A DNA stretch of 64,000 bases, taken from positions 2,790,001 to 2,854,000 of the forward strand of contig OW818693.1 in the NCBI GenBank assembly GCA_942493335.1. Direction: 5' to 3'. Each line of letters begins with the position of its first letter. The stretch's first letter is position 1. This stretch comes from JAEWSN01 sp942493335. Its GTDB lineage: Bacteria > Bacillota > Clostridia > DSM-8532. Position numbers and translations under genes: made by a program. The notes below the pieces were generated by a model that was given only the letters and a program-made list of their open reading frames with translations, searched no databases and was not told the DNA's origin. Below are positions 54,192 through 62,780 of this stretch, one piece after another.

Positions 54192-55172
54192 TCACGTACG
54201 AATGCCCAGAACGACACGGGGCAGCGTTCCCGCATCCAGCAAGAGCTGCGATGTAAATCCAGCTTCGCGGAAGAGTGCGGGAACCGACTCTCCCTGATCA
54301 TATCCGATTTCCACGGCAAGCAGCCCGCCATTGCGCAGCAGTTGTCCGGCCAGCAAGAGCAGTCGGCGATAAAACAAAAGACCATCCGGTCCGCCGTCCA
54401 ACGCTGTTCTTGGTTCATGATCCACCACTTCGGGCATCAGCGAGTCAATGTCGGCGGAAGGGATGTACGGCGGATTGGACACAATCACGTCGTACATCTG
54501 GAAGTCGGGAAGCGTTGGGTTTGTCTGAGGAGGACCGTCGGAGTCTTCAGCCCGGAGCCCGGAAAACCCGGGGTCCAGACATTGAAGATCAGTCGACAGG
54601 ACATCCGCCTGCCGGAACGCAATCCGTTCGCGGACGCCAAGTCGCTCCGCATTCCGCCTTGCGACGGCAAGCGCGTCCAGAGAGATGTCGACGGCCACCG
54701 CCTTCAGCGTCGGATCCATCAGGGCCAGACTGCAGGGGATGCAGCCCGATCCGGTTCCTACGTCCAGAACGACCGGGGATGTCATCCGCGCATCATTGAA
54801 ACGGGGAAGCATGCCGGCAGGCTGCTGAATCGTCTCCAAATATCGCGAAACCGCATCCACCAGTAACTCCGTATCCGGTCTGGGAATCAAGGTGGCAGGC
54901 CCGACCTCGAATTCCTGCCCATGGAAGCCCGCCCATCCCGTTATGTAGGCCATGGGGACTCTGGCGGCCCTGCTTTCGGCAGCGCACAGAAAAGCCGACG
55001 CGATCTCCGCGCCGGCCTCCTCTTCTCCATGTGCAAACAGCCACGCGGAAGAATGTTTTGAGGTCCATGCCAGAAGCTGTTTTGCTTCCAGCCGTATTTC
55101 CGTGACCGTCCCATCAGGCATTCCCGCCCGGAGACGTTGCTGTGCTTCAAGCAGCAGCTCCGACCAGGTCAT
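54192..55172 (-). CDS. prmC: peptide chain release factor N5-glutamine methyltransferase
   Basis: Methylates the GGQ glutamine of release factors using SAM. The 326 aa product has the N-terminal helical domain, the VLDVGTGSGCIPCSLAL SAM motif (about residue 135), and the substrate motif SNPPYIP at residues 232-238, with EIGYDQGESVPALF near the C-terminus. About 25 extra residues lie just before NPPY (roughly 198-222). The start ATG overlaps the stop of the DUF1385 gene by 4 bp. The usual partner prfA does not follow. A chemoreceptor gene does. Confidence 0.95.
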   Translation of the reverse strand: MTWSELLLEAQQRLRAGMPDGTVTEIRLEAKQLLAWTSKHSSAWLFAHGEEEAGAEIASAFLCAAESRAARVPMAYITGWAGFHGQEFEVGPATLIPRPDTELLVDAVSRYLETIQQPAGMLPRFNDARMTSPVVLDVGTGSGCIPCSLALMDPTLKAVAVDISLDALAVARRNAERLGVRERIAFRQADVLSTDLQCLDPGFSGLRAEDSDGPPQTNPTLPDFQMYDVIVSNPPYIPSADIDSLMPEVVDHEPRTALDGGPDGLLFYRRLLLLAGQLLRNGGLLAVEIGYDQGESVPALFREAGFTSQLLLDAGTLPRVVLGIRT

Positions 55173-56380
55173 GCGTCGCGTTCCTCCACATCGGAATCCT
55201 CGGGGATCACGGATTCACTTGCTGCAGCCGCATCTCCGGGCGTGGCGGACGAATCCTCCCGTGCGGGTTCCATCTGTGCTTCCATGGTTTCCGCCTTCGC
55301 TTCCACCGGCATCCGGGACGCCTCCGGACCTACGACTGCACGCAGCGCGGTCAGCGCAACCTCCAGCATGTCGTCATCCGGCTCCTGTGTGGTGATCTTC
55401 TGCATCATCAGCCCCGGCATGGTCAGCGCGCGCATGGGCTTGAAATCCGTTCTCGCCGCCGCCTTGAACACTTCATAGGAAATCCCCGCGATGACCGGCA
55501 GCATCACAAGCCGGAGCAGCAGGTTCACGATGCGGGAATGCCAGCCCATGAACATGAAAACAATGATGGAAATGATCATCACGACGAACAGGAACGCCGT
55601 TCCGCAGCGCGGATGCAGCGTCGTGTGCCTTTTCGCGTATTCCACGGTGAGGGGCTCGTTGCTCTCCAGCGCATAAATGCTCTTGTGTTCGGCGCCATGA
55701 TACTGGAAAACACGCTTGATCTCCTTGTTGCGGGAAACCAGATATACATAGGAGATGAAAAGGACGAGACGAACGGCGCCTTCCACCAGATTTCCGTAGA
55801 AGGAACCCTTGGCTCCGCTTTTGTCAAAGCTCAACAGATCGACCAGAAAATTGGGGAGCAGCATGAACAGGCCGATCCCGAGGACCAACGCGATGGCGAC
55901 GGAAACGTAGAGCATGTAGGTGAAGTAGTTCTCCCCAAGCACCTTGCGCATGAACTTGTCGAACTTGTCCTCCTCCTGACGCGGTGCGGCGGGTTTCCCG
56001 GCGATCCGTCCGGTTTCGGCCGTCCCATCGGGGCTTGCCGTTTCAACTGTCCCCAAAGCATCTGCAGTCTCTGTCGCATCTGCATTCGCCGCTTCAGCCG
56101 TAACCGGTTCTTCCAGCTTTTCAGCGGAATTCAGGAGCACCCGGACGCCGACCACCATGGATTCCACAAAGGAGACCGCTCCCCGGATGAAAGGCGTGCG
56201 GAACCAGCGGCTGCGCTTGGAGACCGGCGTATAGTCGGACACCTCCAGATCGATGGTGCCATCCGGCAACCGGACCGCCACAGCCATCTTGCCGTTGCCC
56301 CGCATCATGACGCCCTCTATCAGTGCCTCGCCGCCGACATCCGTTGCGTGGATCGGCTTTTGCCAAATTTCCTTGTTCAT
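55169..56380 (-). CDS. DUF1385 membrane protein (YqhQ-like) with extra low-complexity segments
   Basis: A 403 aa integral membrane protein of the DUF1385 family, whose function is unknown and which is often next to prmC/prfA in Bacillota. The core signatures are DVGGEALIEGVMMRGNGKMA, FIRGAVSFVESMVVGVRVLL, YHGAEHKSIYALESNEPLTV, HTTLHPRCGTAFLFVVMIIS and LPVIAGISYEVFKAAA. An Ala/Thr/Glu-rich stretch of about 55 residues interrupts the protein after the first hydrophobic part (residues about 100-160), and an acidic Ala/Glu/Ser tail of about 60 residues ends it. Both are extra to the family core of about 300 aa. The start at 56380 follows AAGGAAGG. Its stop overlaps prmC. Confidence 0.9.
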   Translation of the reverse strand: MNKEIWQKPIHATDVGGEALIEGVMMRGNGKMAVAVRLPDGTIDLEVSDYTPVSKRSRWFRTPFIRGAVSFVESMVVGVRVLLNSAEKLEEPVTAEAANADATETADALGTVETASPDGTAETGRIAGKPAAPRQEEDKFDKFMRKVLGENYFTYMLYVSVAIALVLGIGLFMLLPNFLVDLLSFDKSGAKGSFYGNLVEGAVRLVLFISYVYLVSRNKEIKRVFQYHGAEHKSIYALESNEPLTVEYAKRHTTLHPRCGTAFLFVVMIISIIVFMFMGWHSRIVNLLLRLVMLPVIAGISYEVFKAAARTDFKPMRALTMPGLMMQKITTQEPDDDMLEVALTALRAVVGPEASRMPVEAKAETMEAQMEPAREDSSATPGDAAAASESVIPEDSDVEERDA

Positions 56381-56507
56381 GCGCCTTCCTTTCGACGAGT
56401 CCATCCTGTTTCTCCGGCCATTGTCCATCGCAAATCAGTCTTTCCTGAAACGATTGTGGGGGGAATGGCGGGATACCTGAATCCTTGCCCTGTGCCTCTC
56501 CCGGTGT

Positions 56508-56548
56508 AAAAAAAAGGAAGCGGCCAGCGAGAACGCATGTGCCCTTCC
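56508..56548 (-). terminator. hairpin with T8 tract before the DUF1385 gene
   Basis: On the minus strand GGAAG(G)GGC pairs with GCC(G)CTTCC around a 16-nt loop and is followed by eight T (56508-56515). It can end the signalling operon, whose last stop is at 56626. A possible promoter lies upstream of it, so it could also act as an attenuator for DUF1385-prmC. Confidence 0.55.
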
Positions 56549-56575
56549 GTCAAGGACTGCCAATCTGTACGTTTC

Positions 56576-56605
56576 ATTATACTCCGAGGTCTTGCCGCAC
56601 ATCAA
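56576..56605 (-). promoter_or_regulatory. possible promoter of DUF1385-prmC
   Basis: TTGATG (56600-56605 on the minus strand), 18 bp and a perfect TATAAT (56576-56581). Transcription from it would pass through the terminator-like hairpin within 60 nt. Confidence 0.5.
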
Positions 56606-56625
56606 GTTTTGCACGCCGGTCCGCT

Positions 56626-57729
56626 TCAGACGCGTTTCCCGACCTTGTGCTGAAGGCTTCGCTGAAGCCTGCCCATCCACGCTTCCATCGTCAACCCCGC
56701 ATATTGGCTGGCGGTCCACTGAAACAGAACAGCCGCACCTTCCCCGGAAGCCATCCGCTCCACCCGGCCTGCAAACTTGCGCATGGCTGTCTGGGCCTGC
56801 TTCTGGTCGGTATGCGCCAACAGCAGGATGCAGTCGCCGGTTTCCGTCCAGGCCAGCACATCCGTCTGACGAAGCACATTCATCGCATGGGAAATCCAGC
56901 TGTGCGCCTTCGCTTCCCATAGTCCCTGCGCCGCAGCGTCCCGGGAAGCATCCCCGACGTGGAAACTCACAAGGGAAAAGGGGATTTCATATCGCTTGAA
57001 CAGGTAAGCCTCACGCTCGGCAAGCCGCAGCAGGTCGTTGGCATCCGTCACGCGGGGATGCGCGCTTTCCGCCATCAGCCGGAATTTCGCCGCAAGCCCC
57101 CGTACATCTTCATACCCAAGCTGGATGCGCCATTCATCCTGCTCGCGAACGAGCGTCTTGATCATCTGGAAGGATTGCACACCATCTCTGGACAGGTCGA
57201 TTTCATGTCCCTCCGCCAGGATGTCCGCCCCGATCAGCCGGCCCGGCATCCGATGTGTGCGGAAGACGGAAGCCGACACATCCCCGATCTGAAACATGCC
57301 GCTCACGGCCTCCTGCCATTCCAGGAAATCCCGAAGCGGTATCCTTTTTCGATCCGTATCGCTGAGCAGCCTGTACGCCAGGTGAAAATGCTGGTCACGC
57401 AGATGGGCGAAATAATCGGCCACACAAGAAAGCGCTTCTCCCAGCGCAGCTTCCTCGGATGGATCCTGACTTCCGGATCCGGCTCTGACGGCATGTGTGG
57501 AGGACGTTGTCCTGGTTTCCTCAAGCGCCCGGTCATACGCCTTTCTGCGGTCGGGATCCCCCAAAACCGCATAGGCTTCGTTGAGGGTGCGGATCCGCTG
57601 CTCGGACTCCAAATCGTGGTTCACATCCGGATGGTATTTCCGACATAACCGGCGATAGACCACGTCGATCACCTCCGGTTCCGCATCCGGCCGAATCTGC
57701 AGGGTATCGTAGAAAGTTCTCCGATTCAT
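56626..57729 (-). CDS. J-domain protein with degenerate GGDEF-like C-terminus
   Basis: A 367 aa protein of unusual architecture. Residues 1-70 are a J domain with HPD at 33-35 (RKYHPDVNHDLESEQRIRTL, YAVLGDPDRRKAYDRAL), the part that stimulates DnaK ATPase. Residues about 100-210 may form an NTF2-like or unnamed alpha/beta domain (VADYFAHLRDQHFHLAYRLL). The C-terminal 120 residues follow the pattern of a diguanylate-cyclase domain (FSLVSFHVGD, VLRQTDVLAWTETGDCILLL) but have ETGDC at 296-300 where GGDEF would be, so catalysis is unlikely. The start at 57729 has GGAGG 5 nt upstream. It is the last gene of the signalling operon. Confidence 0.8.
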   Translation of the reverse strand: MNRRTFYDTLQIRPDAEPEVIDVVYRRLCRKYHPDVNHDLESEQRIRTLNEAYAVLGDPDRRKAYDRALEETRTTSSTHAVRAGSGSQDPSEEAALGEALSCVADYFAHLRDQHFHLAYRLLSDTDRKRIPLRDFLEWQEAVSGMFQIGDVSASVFRTHRMPGRLIGADILAEGHEIDLSRDGVQSFQMIKTLVREQDEWRIQLGYEDVRGLAAKFRLMAESAHPRVTDANDLLRLAEREAYLFKRYEIPFSLVSFHVGDASRDAAAQGLWEAKAHSWISHAMNVLRQTDVLAWTETGDCILLLAHTDQKQAQTAMRKFAGRVERMASGEGAAVLFQWTASQYAGLTMEAWMGRLQRSLQHKVGKRV

Positions 57730-57816
57730 CGCATCCTCCGCATCTTCCATCACCCGATATCCTGCCTGTTCTTCGACTTTCGCGCATGGAGACAAACGGG
57801 CGCATCGTCCGCCCAC

Positions 57817-59412
57817 TCATGTGGCTGCAACCATCCCCGTCTTTCGCAGCAAGGCGCCAAATAGGGCCAGACTGATCGGCTTTTCCATGTAATCATCAAA
57901 TCCATTCGCCAGAAACCGCTCCCGGTCACCGGAAAAGGCATAGGCAGTGACCGCGACAATGACCGGCTGCCTGCCCGAGAAAACAGGGTCGGTCCGGATG
58001 GCATGGCACACCTCCATCCCGCTGAACAACGGCATCTGGATGTCCAGCAGAAGAAGATCGAACGGCTGCTGCCGCATCAAGTCAAGCGCCTCCTTCCCGT
58101 CCTTCGCCAGAACGGGCTGCAGACCCTCACACTCGCAGAACATGCGAAGGAGGATCCTGCCGGTTTCATCATCGTCCACAACCAGTACCCTGGAGGACTC
58201 TTTCCTGATCCCCGGGGCCATCGCCTGCTCCTTAAGCCGGACAGGCACCCTCAACCGGAAGCAGCTTCCGATGCCCGGCGTGCTCTCCACCTCCAGATCG
58301 GCTTGCATGAGTGCGGCAAGCTTCCTGCATATGCTCAATCCGAGTCCTGCGCCCTGGAACCGTCTGGTGTAGGATTCATCCGCCAGTTTGAAGGGTTGGA
58401 ACATTTCATCCCTTTGCTCCGGCTCAATCCCGATGCCACTGTCCCGCACCTCGATTTCCATCTGTTCCCCCGTTGGATCGTCCATCCGCTTTTTCCGCAT
58501 TCCCGCATGAATGGCAACGGAGCCGGCCGGGGTGTATTTCAACGCATTGTCAACCAACTGGTTCAACACGTGCAGCAGGTTCTCCTGATCTGCCTGCAAC
58601 CGGTCCGGCAGGGAGCCGTCTGTTTCAAGGCGCAGTGTAACACCCGCATGTCCCGCTTCCCGCGTTTGCGCATCAATGAGATCATTCAGCAGCCGCTCCG
58701 GCTGGATGTCCTCCATGACGGAGAGTACAGTCCCCGCCTCGATTTCAGACAGCAAAAGAAAGTTCTGGACCAACCGTACCATGCGCCGCGCGGATTGACG
58801 GATGGCCAGCACCAGTTCACCCTGGTCCTCATCCAGCCCGCCCATTTCCAGCAGCTTGGCGCTCCCGACGATGCCATTGAGCGGCGTGCGCAGTTCATGG
58901 CTCATGTTCGCGAGAAACCCTGTTTTCACCTGCTCCAGGCGGGAGGTTTTCTGCAGCGACTCTTCCAGCTGCAGCTGTATCTCCTTCCGGGACGTAATGT
59001 CGGACAGCATGCACCGCATATGGCGTGATCCGTCCGGAAGAGTCTCCGGCAATCCCTGATCCAGGAACCATCGCCAGCCCTCCTGTCCGCTTCCGATGCG
59101 CAATTCCACGGACAGCCATTCGGATCTGCCTTCCACGCATTCCCGCATGGCCTGGTTGAGAATCCGCAGATCATCGGGATGAATCAGCCGCCGCCAATCC
59201 GGAACGGGCTCACCCAGCCCCACTTCCTTTTCCGACAGCGCTTTCCCAGACACCCGTCGAACAATGTCCGTCTGCAGATCCAGATCAACAAACGTGCTGC
59301 CGGCTCTTTCCAGAATGATGTCCATCCACTCGGGATGCGTCATTCCGCCGCTGGCTGCTCCTGCATTCTCCATCCTCCGCGTACCGCCGAGAGCCCGATT
59401 TTTATTCTCCAT
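57817..59412 (-). CDS. hybrid sensor histidine kinase/response regulator
   Basis: A 531 aa cytoplasmic hybrid kinase. A PAS-like sensor (residues about 30-145, with WRRLIHPDDLRILNQAM and RHMRCMLSDITSRKEI) leads to the HisKA domain with phospho-accepting His172 in NMSHELRTPLNG. The ATPase domain follows, with N-box LNQLVDNALKYTPAG, DSGIGIEPEQRDEMFQPF and GAGLGLSICRKLAALMQ. The C-terminal receiver has acidic residues near 413-415 and phospho-acceptor Asp457 in LLLLDIQMP. It has no membrane helix. Its start overlaps the upstream kinase gene by 11 bp. In the cluster it is the only kinase with both a normal His box and its own receiver. Confidence 0.93.
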   Translation of the reverse strand: MENKNRALGGTRRMENAGAASGGMTHPEWMDIILERAGSTFVDLDLQTDIVRRVSGKALSEKEVGLGEPVPDWRRLIHPDDLRILNQAMRECVEGRSEWLSVELRIGSGQEGWRWFLDQGLPETLPDGSRHMRCMLSDITSRKEIQLQLEESLQKTSRLEQVKTGFLANMSHELRTPLNGIVGSAKLLEMGGLDEDQGELVLAIRQSARRMVRLVQNFLLLSEIEAGTVLSVMEDIQPERLLNDLIDAQTREAGHAGVTLRLETDGSLPDRLQADQENLLHVLNQLVDNALKYTPAGSVAIHAGMRKKRMDDPTGEQMEIEVRDSGIGIEPEQRDEMFQPFKLADESYTRRFQGAGLGLSICRKLAALMQADLEVESTPGIGSCFRLRVPVRLKEQAMAPGIRKESSRVLVVDDDETGRILLRMFCECEGLQPVLAKDGKEALDLMRQQPFDLLLLDIQMPLFSGMEVCHAIRTDPVFSGRQPVIVAVTAYAFSGDRERFLANGFDDYMEKPISLALFGALLRKTGMVAAT

Positions 59413-61246
59413 CCTCCTTCACACCTCCTTCCGAAAGTCGGAAAGGGACAATGAAGTGGAAAGTGCTGCCTTTGCCCGGACTGCTGATCACCCCGAGTGT
59501 CCCCCCCATGGCTTCCACCAGCCGTTTGCAGATCGGCAGACCCAATCCTGTCCCTTGCTTCCGCTTTCTTTTCCCCATGGTGCCTTGAAAGAAGTCCTCA
59601 AAGACATGGTCGATATCTTCCGCGGGAATTCCGATCCCGGTATCGCGTACACTGAACCGCACATGGACAATGGATTCGTTGATGGATTCCATCTGGGCTG
59701 AAAGCTGGACGATGCCCTCTTCCGTGTAGCGGACCGCATTGTCCAGCATATGCCCCAGCACCTGGCTGACCCGGATCGGATCCCCCAGCACCAACGTCGG
59801 CACACGACGGTCCCACTTCATCGTCAGTTCCGGACCCTTGTTCCGGAAAAGCGGCTCATACCGAAGCACAATCTCCTCCATCAGCTTGCCGATGCGGAAG
59901 GGTTCCATCGTCAGGGCGCACTGGCCTGCATCCAGCATGGACACATCGAGGACATCCTCCATCATGCGTTGAAGAACCTGCCCGCTGCGCCGCAGAAGCA
60001 GAACCCGCTCCCGCTTGTCCGGATCGGTTTCCATGTGAAGGAGCAGGTCGGCAGCACCCAGAATGCCATTCATCGGATTCCTGATTTCTTTGCCCATGTT
60101 CGAGATGAACCGGCTCTTGGCCTGATTTGCGGCGTCCGCGTCCCGCGCCTTTTCCCGGGCTTCCTCCTCGGCGGCATGCGCGGTATCCAGCACCGTGACG
60201 AAATCCCGGTCAAGTCCTTCGAATTCCTGAAAGACGAGCGCTTGCGGCAGTACATCCGGAAACGGCTCCTTCCCTTCATGCGCCAGGACGGAACGGTGGA
60301 TCCGTTTCCTGATGTTCGAAAATTCCGCAAGCCATTTCCGGTTGCTTTGCCAAAGAACAAGCATCATGACGAGGGTGACAACCAGAAGAATGGCAAAGAC
60401 GGACAGGATGAGGATGTCGATCGTGCTGTTGACACTGCTGACATCGGACATGACCGCTACGGTCCAGGCTGGATCGTCCATTTGCATGTAGCTGCCGAGG
60501 TAACTCCCGTTGGCTGTGTGAACGACCTGACGACCCATTCCCTGTCCCTTTTCAGGAATATTCATCGAATAGGTCTGGCTCAGGGTTTCCTCCACGGTAT
60601 GTCCGACGACATATCGTCCTGTATCATCCAGGATGTCGACATGCGTGCCGGGCGGCATGTCCATTCCCTTGATCAGCTTGTCCAGAAAGGCAAGGTTCAC
60701 GAGGCCGACATAGGTCAGACTGTCATTCCGGATCATACAGGCAACCGCCACATGGGAATCCATCGCGGACAGGAAGACATCGGACCACACCAGGGTCCCG
60801 GGAGCCAAATCAGCCTGATACCAGGCGGCCCTGGACATGTCCAGCCCTTTGAATTCGCTGTTCCCCTGATTCACATGTTCGACAATTCCATTCCTGTCCA
60901 AAACCAGAAGACTCTCCAGAAAGGTCTTGTCCTTCAGCGTTTCATCCAGAAACAGGCCCAGTTCTGTCTCTCCGGCCTTCTCCTCCTGCTTCGTTCCCTT
61001 CGCATGGAGAACCATGTCAACCTCATGCAGTGTGTCAAGAATATCCGCCTGCCGGTACAGATTGTTTCGTACCGCCTGGGCGATATAGTAGGCGGTCCAC
61101 TCGTTCCGGCTGAGAATCTGGCTGCTGAGAAAGGGTTTCACAAACAAAAGGACAAGAAACACCGCAAGAACAAAGACCCCTGCAATCAGCAGCATGAGCC
61201 GTCCCCGCAAATAGGCCTGCAATTGCTTCTGTTTCCCTGTTCTCAT
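59402..61246 (-). CDS. membrane sensor kinase lacking the phospho-accepting histidine
   Basis: A 614 aa protein with an N-terminal membrane helix (LMLLIAGVFVLAVFLVLLFV), a periplasmic-side sensor of about 230 residues resembling Cache domains, a second helix near 275-300 (STIDILILSVFAILLVVTLV) and a kinase core. The HisKA motif reads FISNMGKEIRNPMNGILGAA: Lys386 stands where the phosphorylated His is found in the usual SHE(I/L)RTP. The ATPase domain looks intact (MLDNAVRYTEEGIV, DTGIGIPAEDIDHVFEDFFQ, GTGLGLPICKRLVEAMGG). It may act as a partner or allosteric subunit and not as an autophosphorylating kinase. It overlaps both neighbours. Confidence 0.9.
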   Translation of the reverse strand: MRTGKQKQLQAYLRGRLMLLIAGVFVLAVFLVLLFVKPFLSSQILSRNEWTAYYIAQAVRNNLYRQADILDTLHEVDMVLHAKGTKQEEKAGETELGLFLDETLKDKTFLESLLVLDRNGIVEHVNQGNSEFKGLDMSRAAWYQADLAPGTLVWSDVFLSAMDSHVAVACMIRNDSLTYVGLVNLAFLDKLIKGMDMPPGTHVDILDDTGRYVVGHTVEETLSQTYSMNIPEKGQGMGRQVVHTANGSYLGSYMQMDDPAWTVAVMSDVSSVNSTIDILILSVFAILLVVTLVMMLVLWQSNRKWLAEFSNIRKRIHRSVLAHEGKEPFPDVLPQALVFQEFEGLDRDFVTVLDTAHAAEEEAREKARDADAANQAKSRFISNMGKEIRNPMNGILGAADLLLHMETDPDKRERVLLLRRSGQVLQRMMEDVLDVSMLDAGQCALTMEPFRIGKLMEEIVLRYEPLFRNKGPELTMKWDRRVPTLVLGDPIRVSQVLGHMLDNAVRYTEEGIVQLSAQMESINESIVHVRFSVRDTGIGIPAEDIDHVFEDFFQGTMGKRKRKQGTGLGLPICKRLVEAMGGTLGVISSPGKGSTFHFIVPFRLSEGGVKEDGE

Positions 61247-62370
61247 GGCACCTTCTCAAACCGGCCGCCTCGGACCTGGACAAGCATGTATCCCCGGGCG
61301 GAATCCCCCGCCGCATCCATTGGTATGTCGGTCTGAAGCCCTTCGTAGGGAGCCTGTGAAAGCAGGCCTTCCGAAATGGCATCCGGTTCCGGAACCGCAG
61401 CCTCCCGCAGAACACCGGCGGCGACCATGACCGCGTCATATGCGTAGACGGAGGCAAAGCCGGGTTCCACCTTGTAAGCCTTCAGATAGGCGGAACGGAA
61501 ATCCAGCCACTTTTCGGTCGTGCCATCCGGGTCGTAGACGCTCGGAAACCGGACTCCTTCCCCCAGTCTGCCCGCATTTCGGATCATGTCGGAGGTCATG
61601 CCCCACATGCCGGAGTAGATCATGGATTCAGGCACGAGAAGCCGAAGTTTCTGGACAAAGATACCGAGATCAAGACCGCCTGCAACAATCAGAAAGGTGT
61701 CGGCCCCGCTCGAAACCAGCTTTTCCACAATTGCATCAAATTCAATCCCGGTGCCGGACGCATACGAATGCATCAGCACGACGGTTCCGCCGCCCTCCTC
61801 ATACGTTTTTTCGAAGCTGTTCCCAACTTCTTCCGTGTAGGCGCGGTTTCCGGTTTCAAAAAGGATGGCCGCCTTGCCGGGTTCCGCGCCGCCGCCAAGG
61901 GCATCGCGGGCCAGCATCGCGCCTTGCCTGGCATTTGAGTCGATGATCCGGAAGAACCCGTCTTTCTTTCCGGTCAGGGACTCCGTGCTCATCAAGGGGC
62001 TGAGCATGGGGATGCCTGCCGCCTGGAAAACCTTCAGGCCGGCCATCCCGGGTCCGCTGGCCAAATGGCCGATGCCCAGCACCACCCCTTCGTCAACGAG
62101 CTCCTTGTCCACGGTCGTCGCCGTTTCCGCCATTCCCTTGTCGTCCTTGAGGATCAGCCGCAGGTTCTTCCCGCGAACCCCGCCGGCATCATTGATTTCC
62201 TGTTCCGCCAGAAACGCGCCGTTGCGGGCGGATATGCCGAGTTCGGATGCCCGGCCGCTCAAGTCCGCCATGAATCCGACTTTAATGTCGGCTTTCCCAC
62301 AACCGCCGACAACCATTGTCAACAGCAGGAAAACTGCAAGAAAACCCGATCGCCTGCATTCACGCCTCAT
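61243..62370 (-). CDS. lipoprotein ligand-binding protein, type I periplasmic-binding fold
   Basis: A 375 aa solute-binding protein of the LivJ/branched-chain amino-acid type. The signal peptide FLAVFLLLTMVVGGC ends in a lipobox with Cys24. The fold marks are IKVGFMADLSGRASELGISA, RNGAFLAEQEINDAGGVRGK, LRLILKDDKGMAETATTVDK, IPMLSPLMSTESLTGKKDGF and YAYDAVMVAAGVLREA. No ABC permease or ATPase is nearby. It lies between a response regulator and a membrane sensor kinase, overlapping both by 4 bp. It therefore probably presents a small ligand to the sensor kinase and is not a transport component (inference). Confidence 0.9.
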   Translation of the reverse strand: MRRECRRSGFLAVFLLLTMVVGGCGKADIKVGFMADLSGRASELGISARNGAFLAEQEINDAGGVRGKNLRLILKDDKGMAETATTVDKELVDEGVVLGIGHLASGPGMAGLKVFQAAGIPMLSPLMSTESLTGKKDGFFRIIDSNARQGAMLARDALGGGAEPGKAAILFETGNRAYTEEVGNSFEKTYEEGGGTVVLMHSYASGTGIEFDAIVEKLVSSGADTFLIVAGGLDLGIFVQKLRLLVPESMIYSGMWGMTSDMIRNAGRLGEGVRFPSVYDPDGTTEKWLDFRSAYLKAYKVEPGFASVYAYDAVMVAAGVLREAAVPEPDAISEGLLSQAPYEGLQTDIPMDAAGDSARGYMLVQVRGGRFEKVP

Positions 62371-62780
62371 TCGGCAGGTGCGGTGTCCAGAAACCCGATT
62401 TCTCGAAGCACCGCCTCGAACTTATCCAGATCAATCGGTTTCCAGGCATACCCGACACAGCCGAGCGCGTAGGCTTCCATGACGGTCTTCCTGTCATTCA
62501 AGGCCGTCGTCATGATGACCTTTACGCGTTTATCCTCGGCGATGCCCTTTTGCGCTTCCATTTCCCGGATGGCCCGCAGCACCTTCAATCCATCGAGCTG
62601 CGGCATCATGATGTCCAGGCAGACGAGATCATAGGTTGCTCCCCCCTGAAGGGACTCTGAAAAAAGATTGAGCGCCTCCAGCCCGTCCACGGCCAGCTCG
62701 CAGGCCGCATACTGCTCCATGTATCTCTTGATCATGCGCCGGCCAATCATGTCGTCTTCCGCGATAAGCACCCGCTTCAT
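62367..62780 (-). CDS. stand-alone response regulator receiver
   Basis: A 137 aa CheY-like protein without output domain. The acidic pocket is in VLIAEDDMIG (residues 8-10), the phospho-acceptor is Asp56 in LVCLDIMMPQLDG, with Thr91 in IMTTALND and Lys114 in GYAWKPIDLDKF. It overlaps the kinase gene upstream and the binding-protein gene downstream by 4 bp each. The kinase at 62.8 kb is the likely phosphodonor. A single-domain regulator usually acts by protein contact or in a phosphorelay. Confidence 0.93.
   Translation of the reverse strand: MKRVLIAEDDMIGRRMIKRYMEQYAACELAVDGLEALNLFSESLQGGATYDLVCLDIMMPQLDGLKVLRAIREMEAQKGIAEDKRVKVIMTTALNDRKTVMEAYALGCVGYAWKPIDLDKFEAVLREIGFLDTAPAE

Noticed and set aside
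53427..54866. 479-codon plus-strand frame across the chemoreceptor promoter and prmC
   Set aside because: It spans two well-supported genes and a promoter on the other strand and shows no domain.
55142..56509. 455-codon plus-strand frame opposite the DUF1385 gene
   Set aside because: Antisense shadow of a conserved membrane protein. Composition rich in His, Gln and Arg.
59750..61336. 528-codon plus-strand frame opposite the sensor kinase gene
   Set aside because: Antisense shadow of a well-supported kinase gene, rich in His, Pro and Gln, with no family features.
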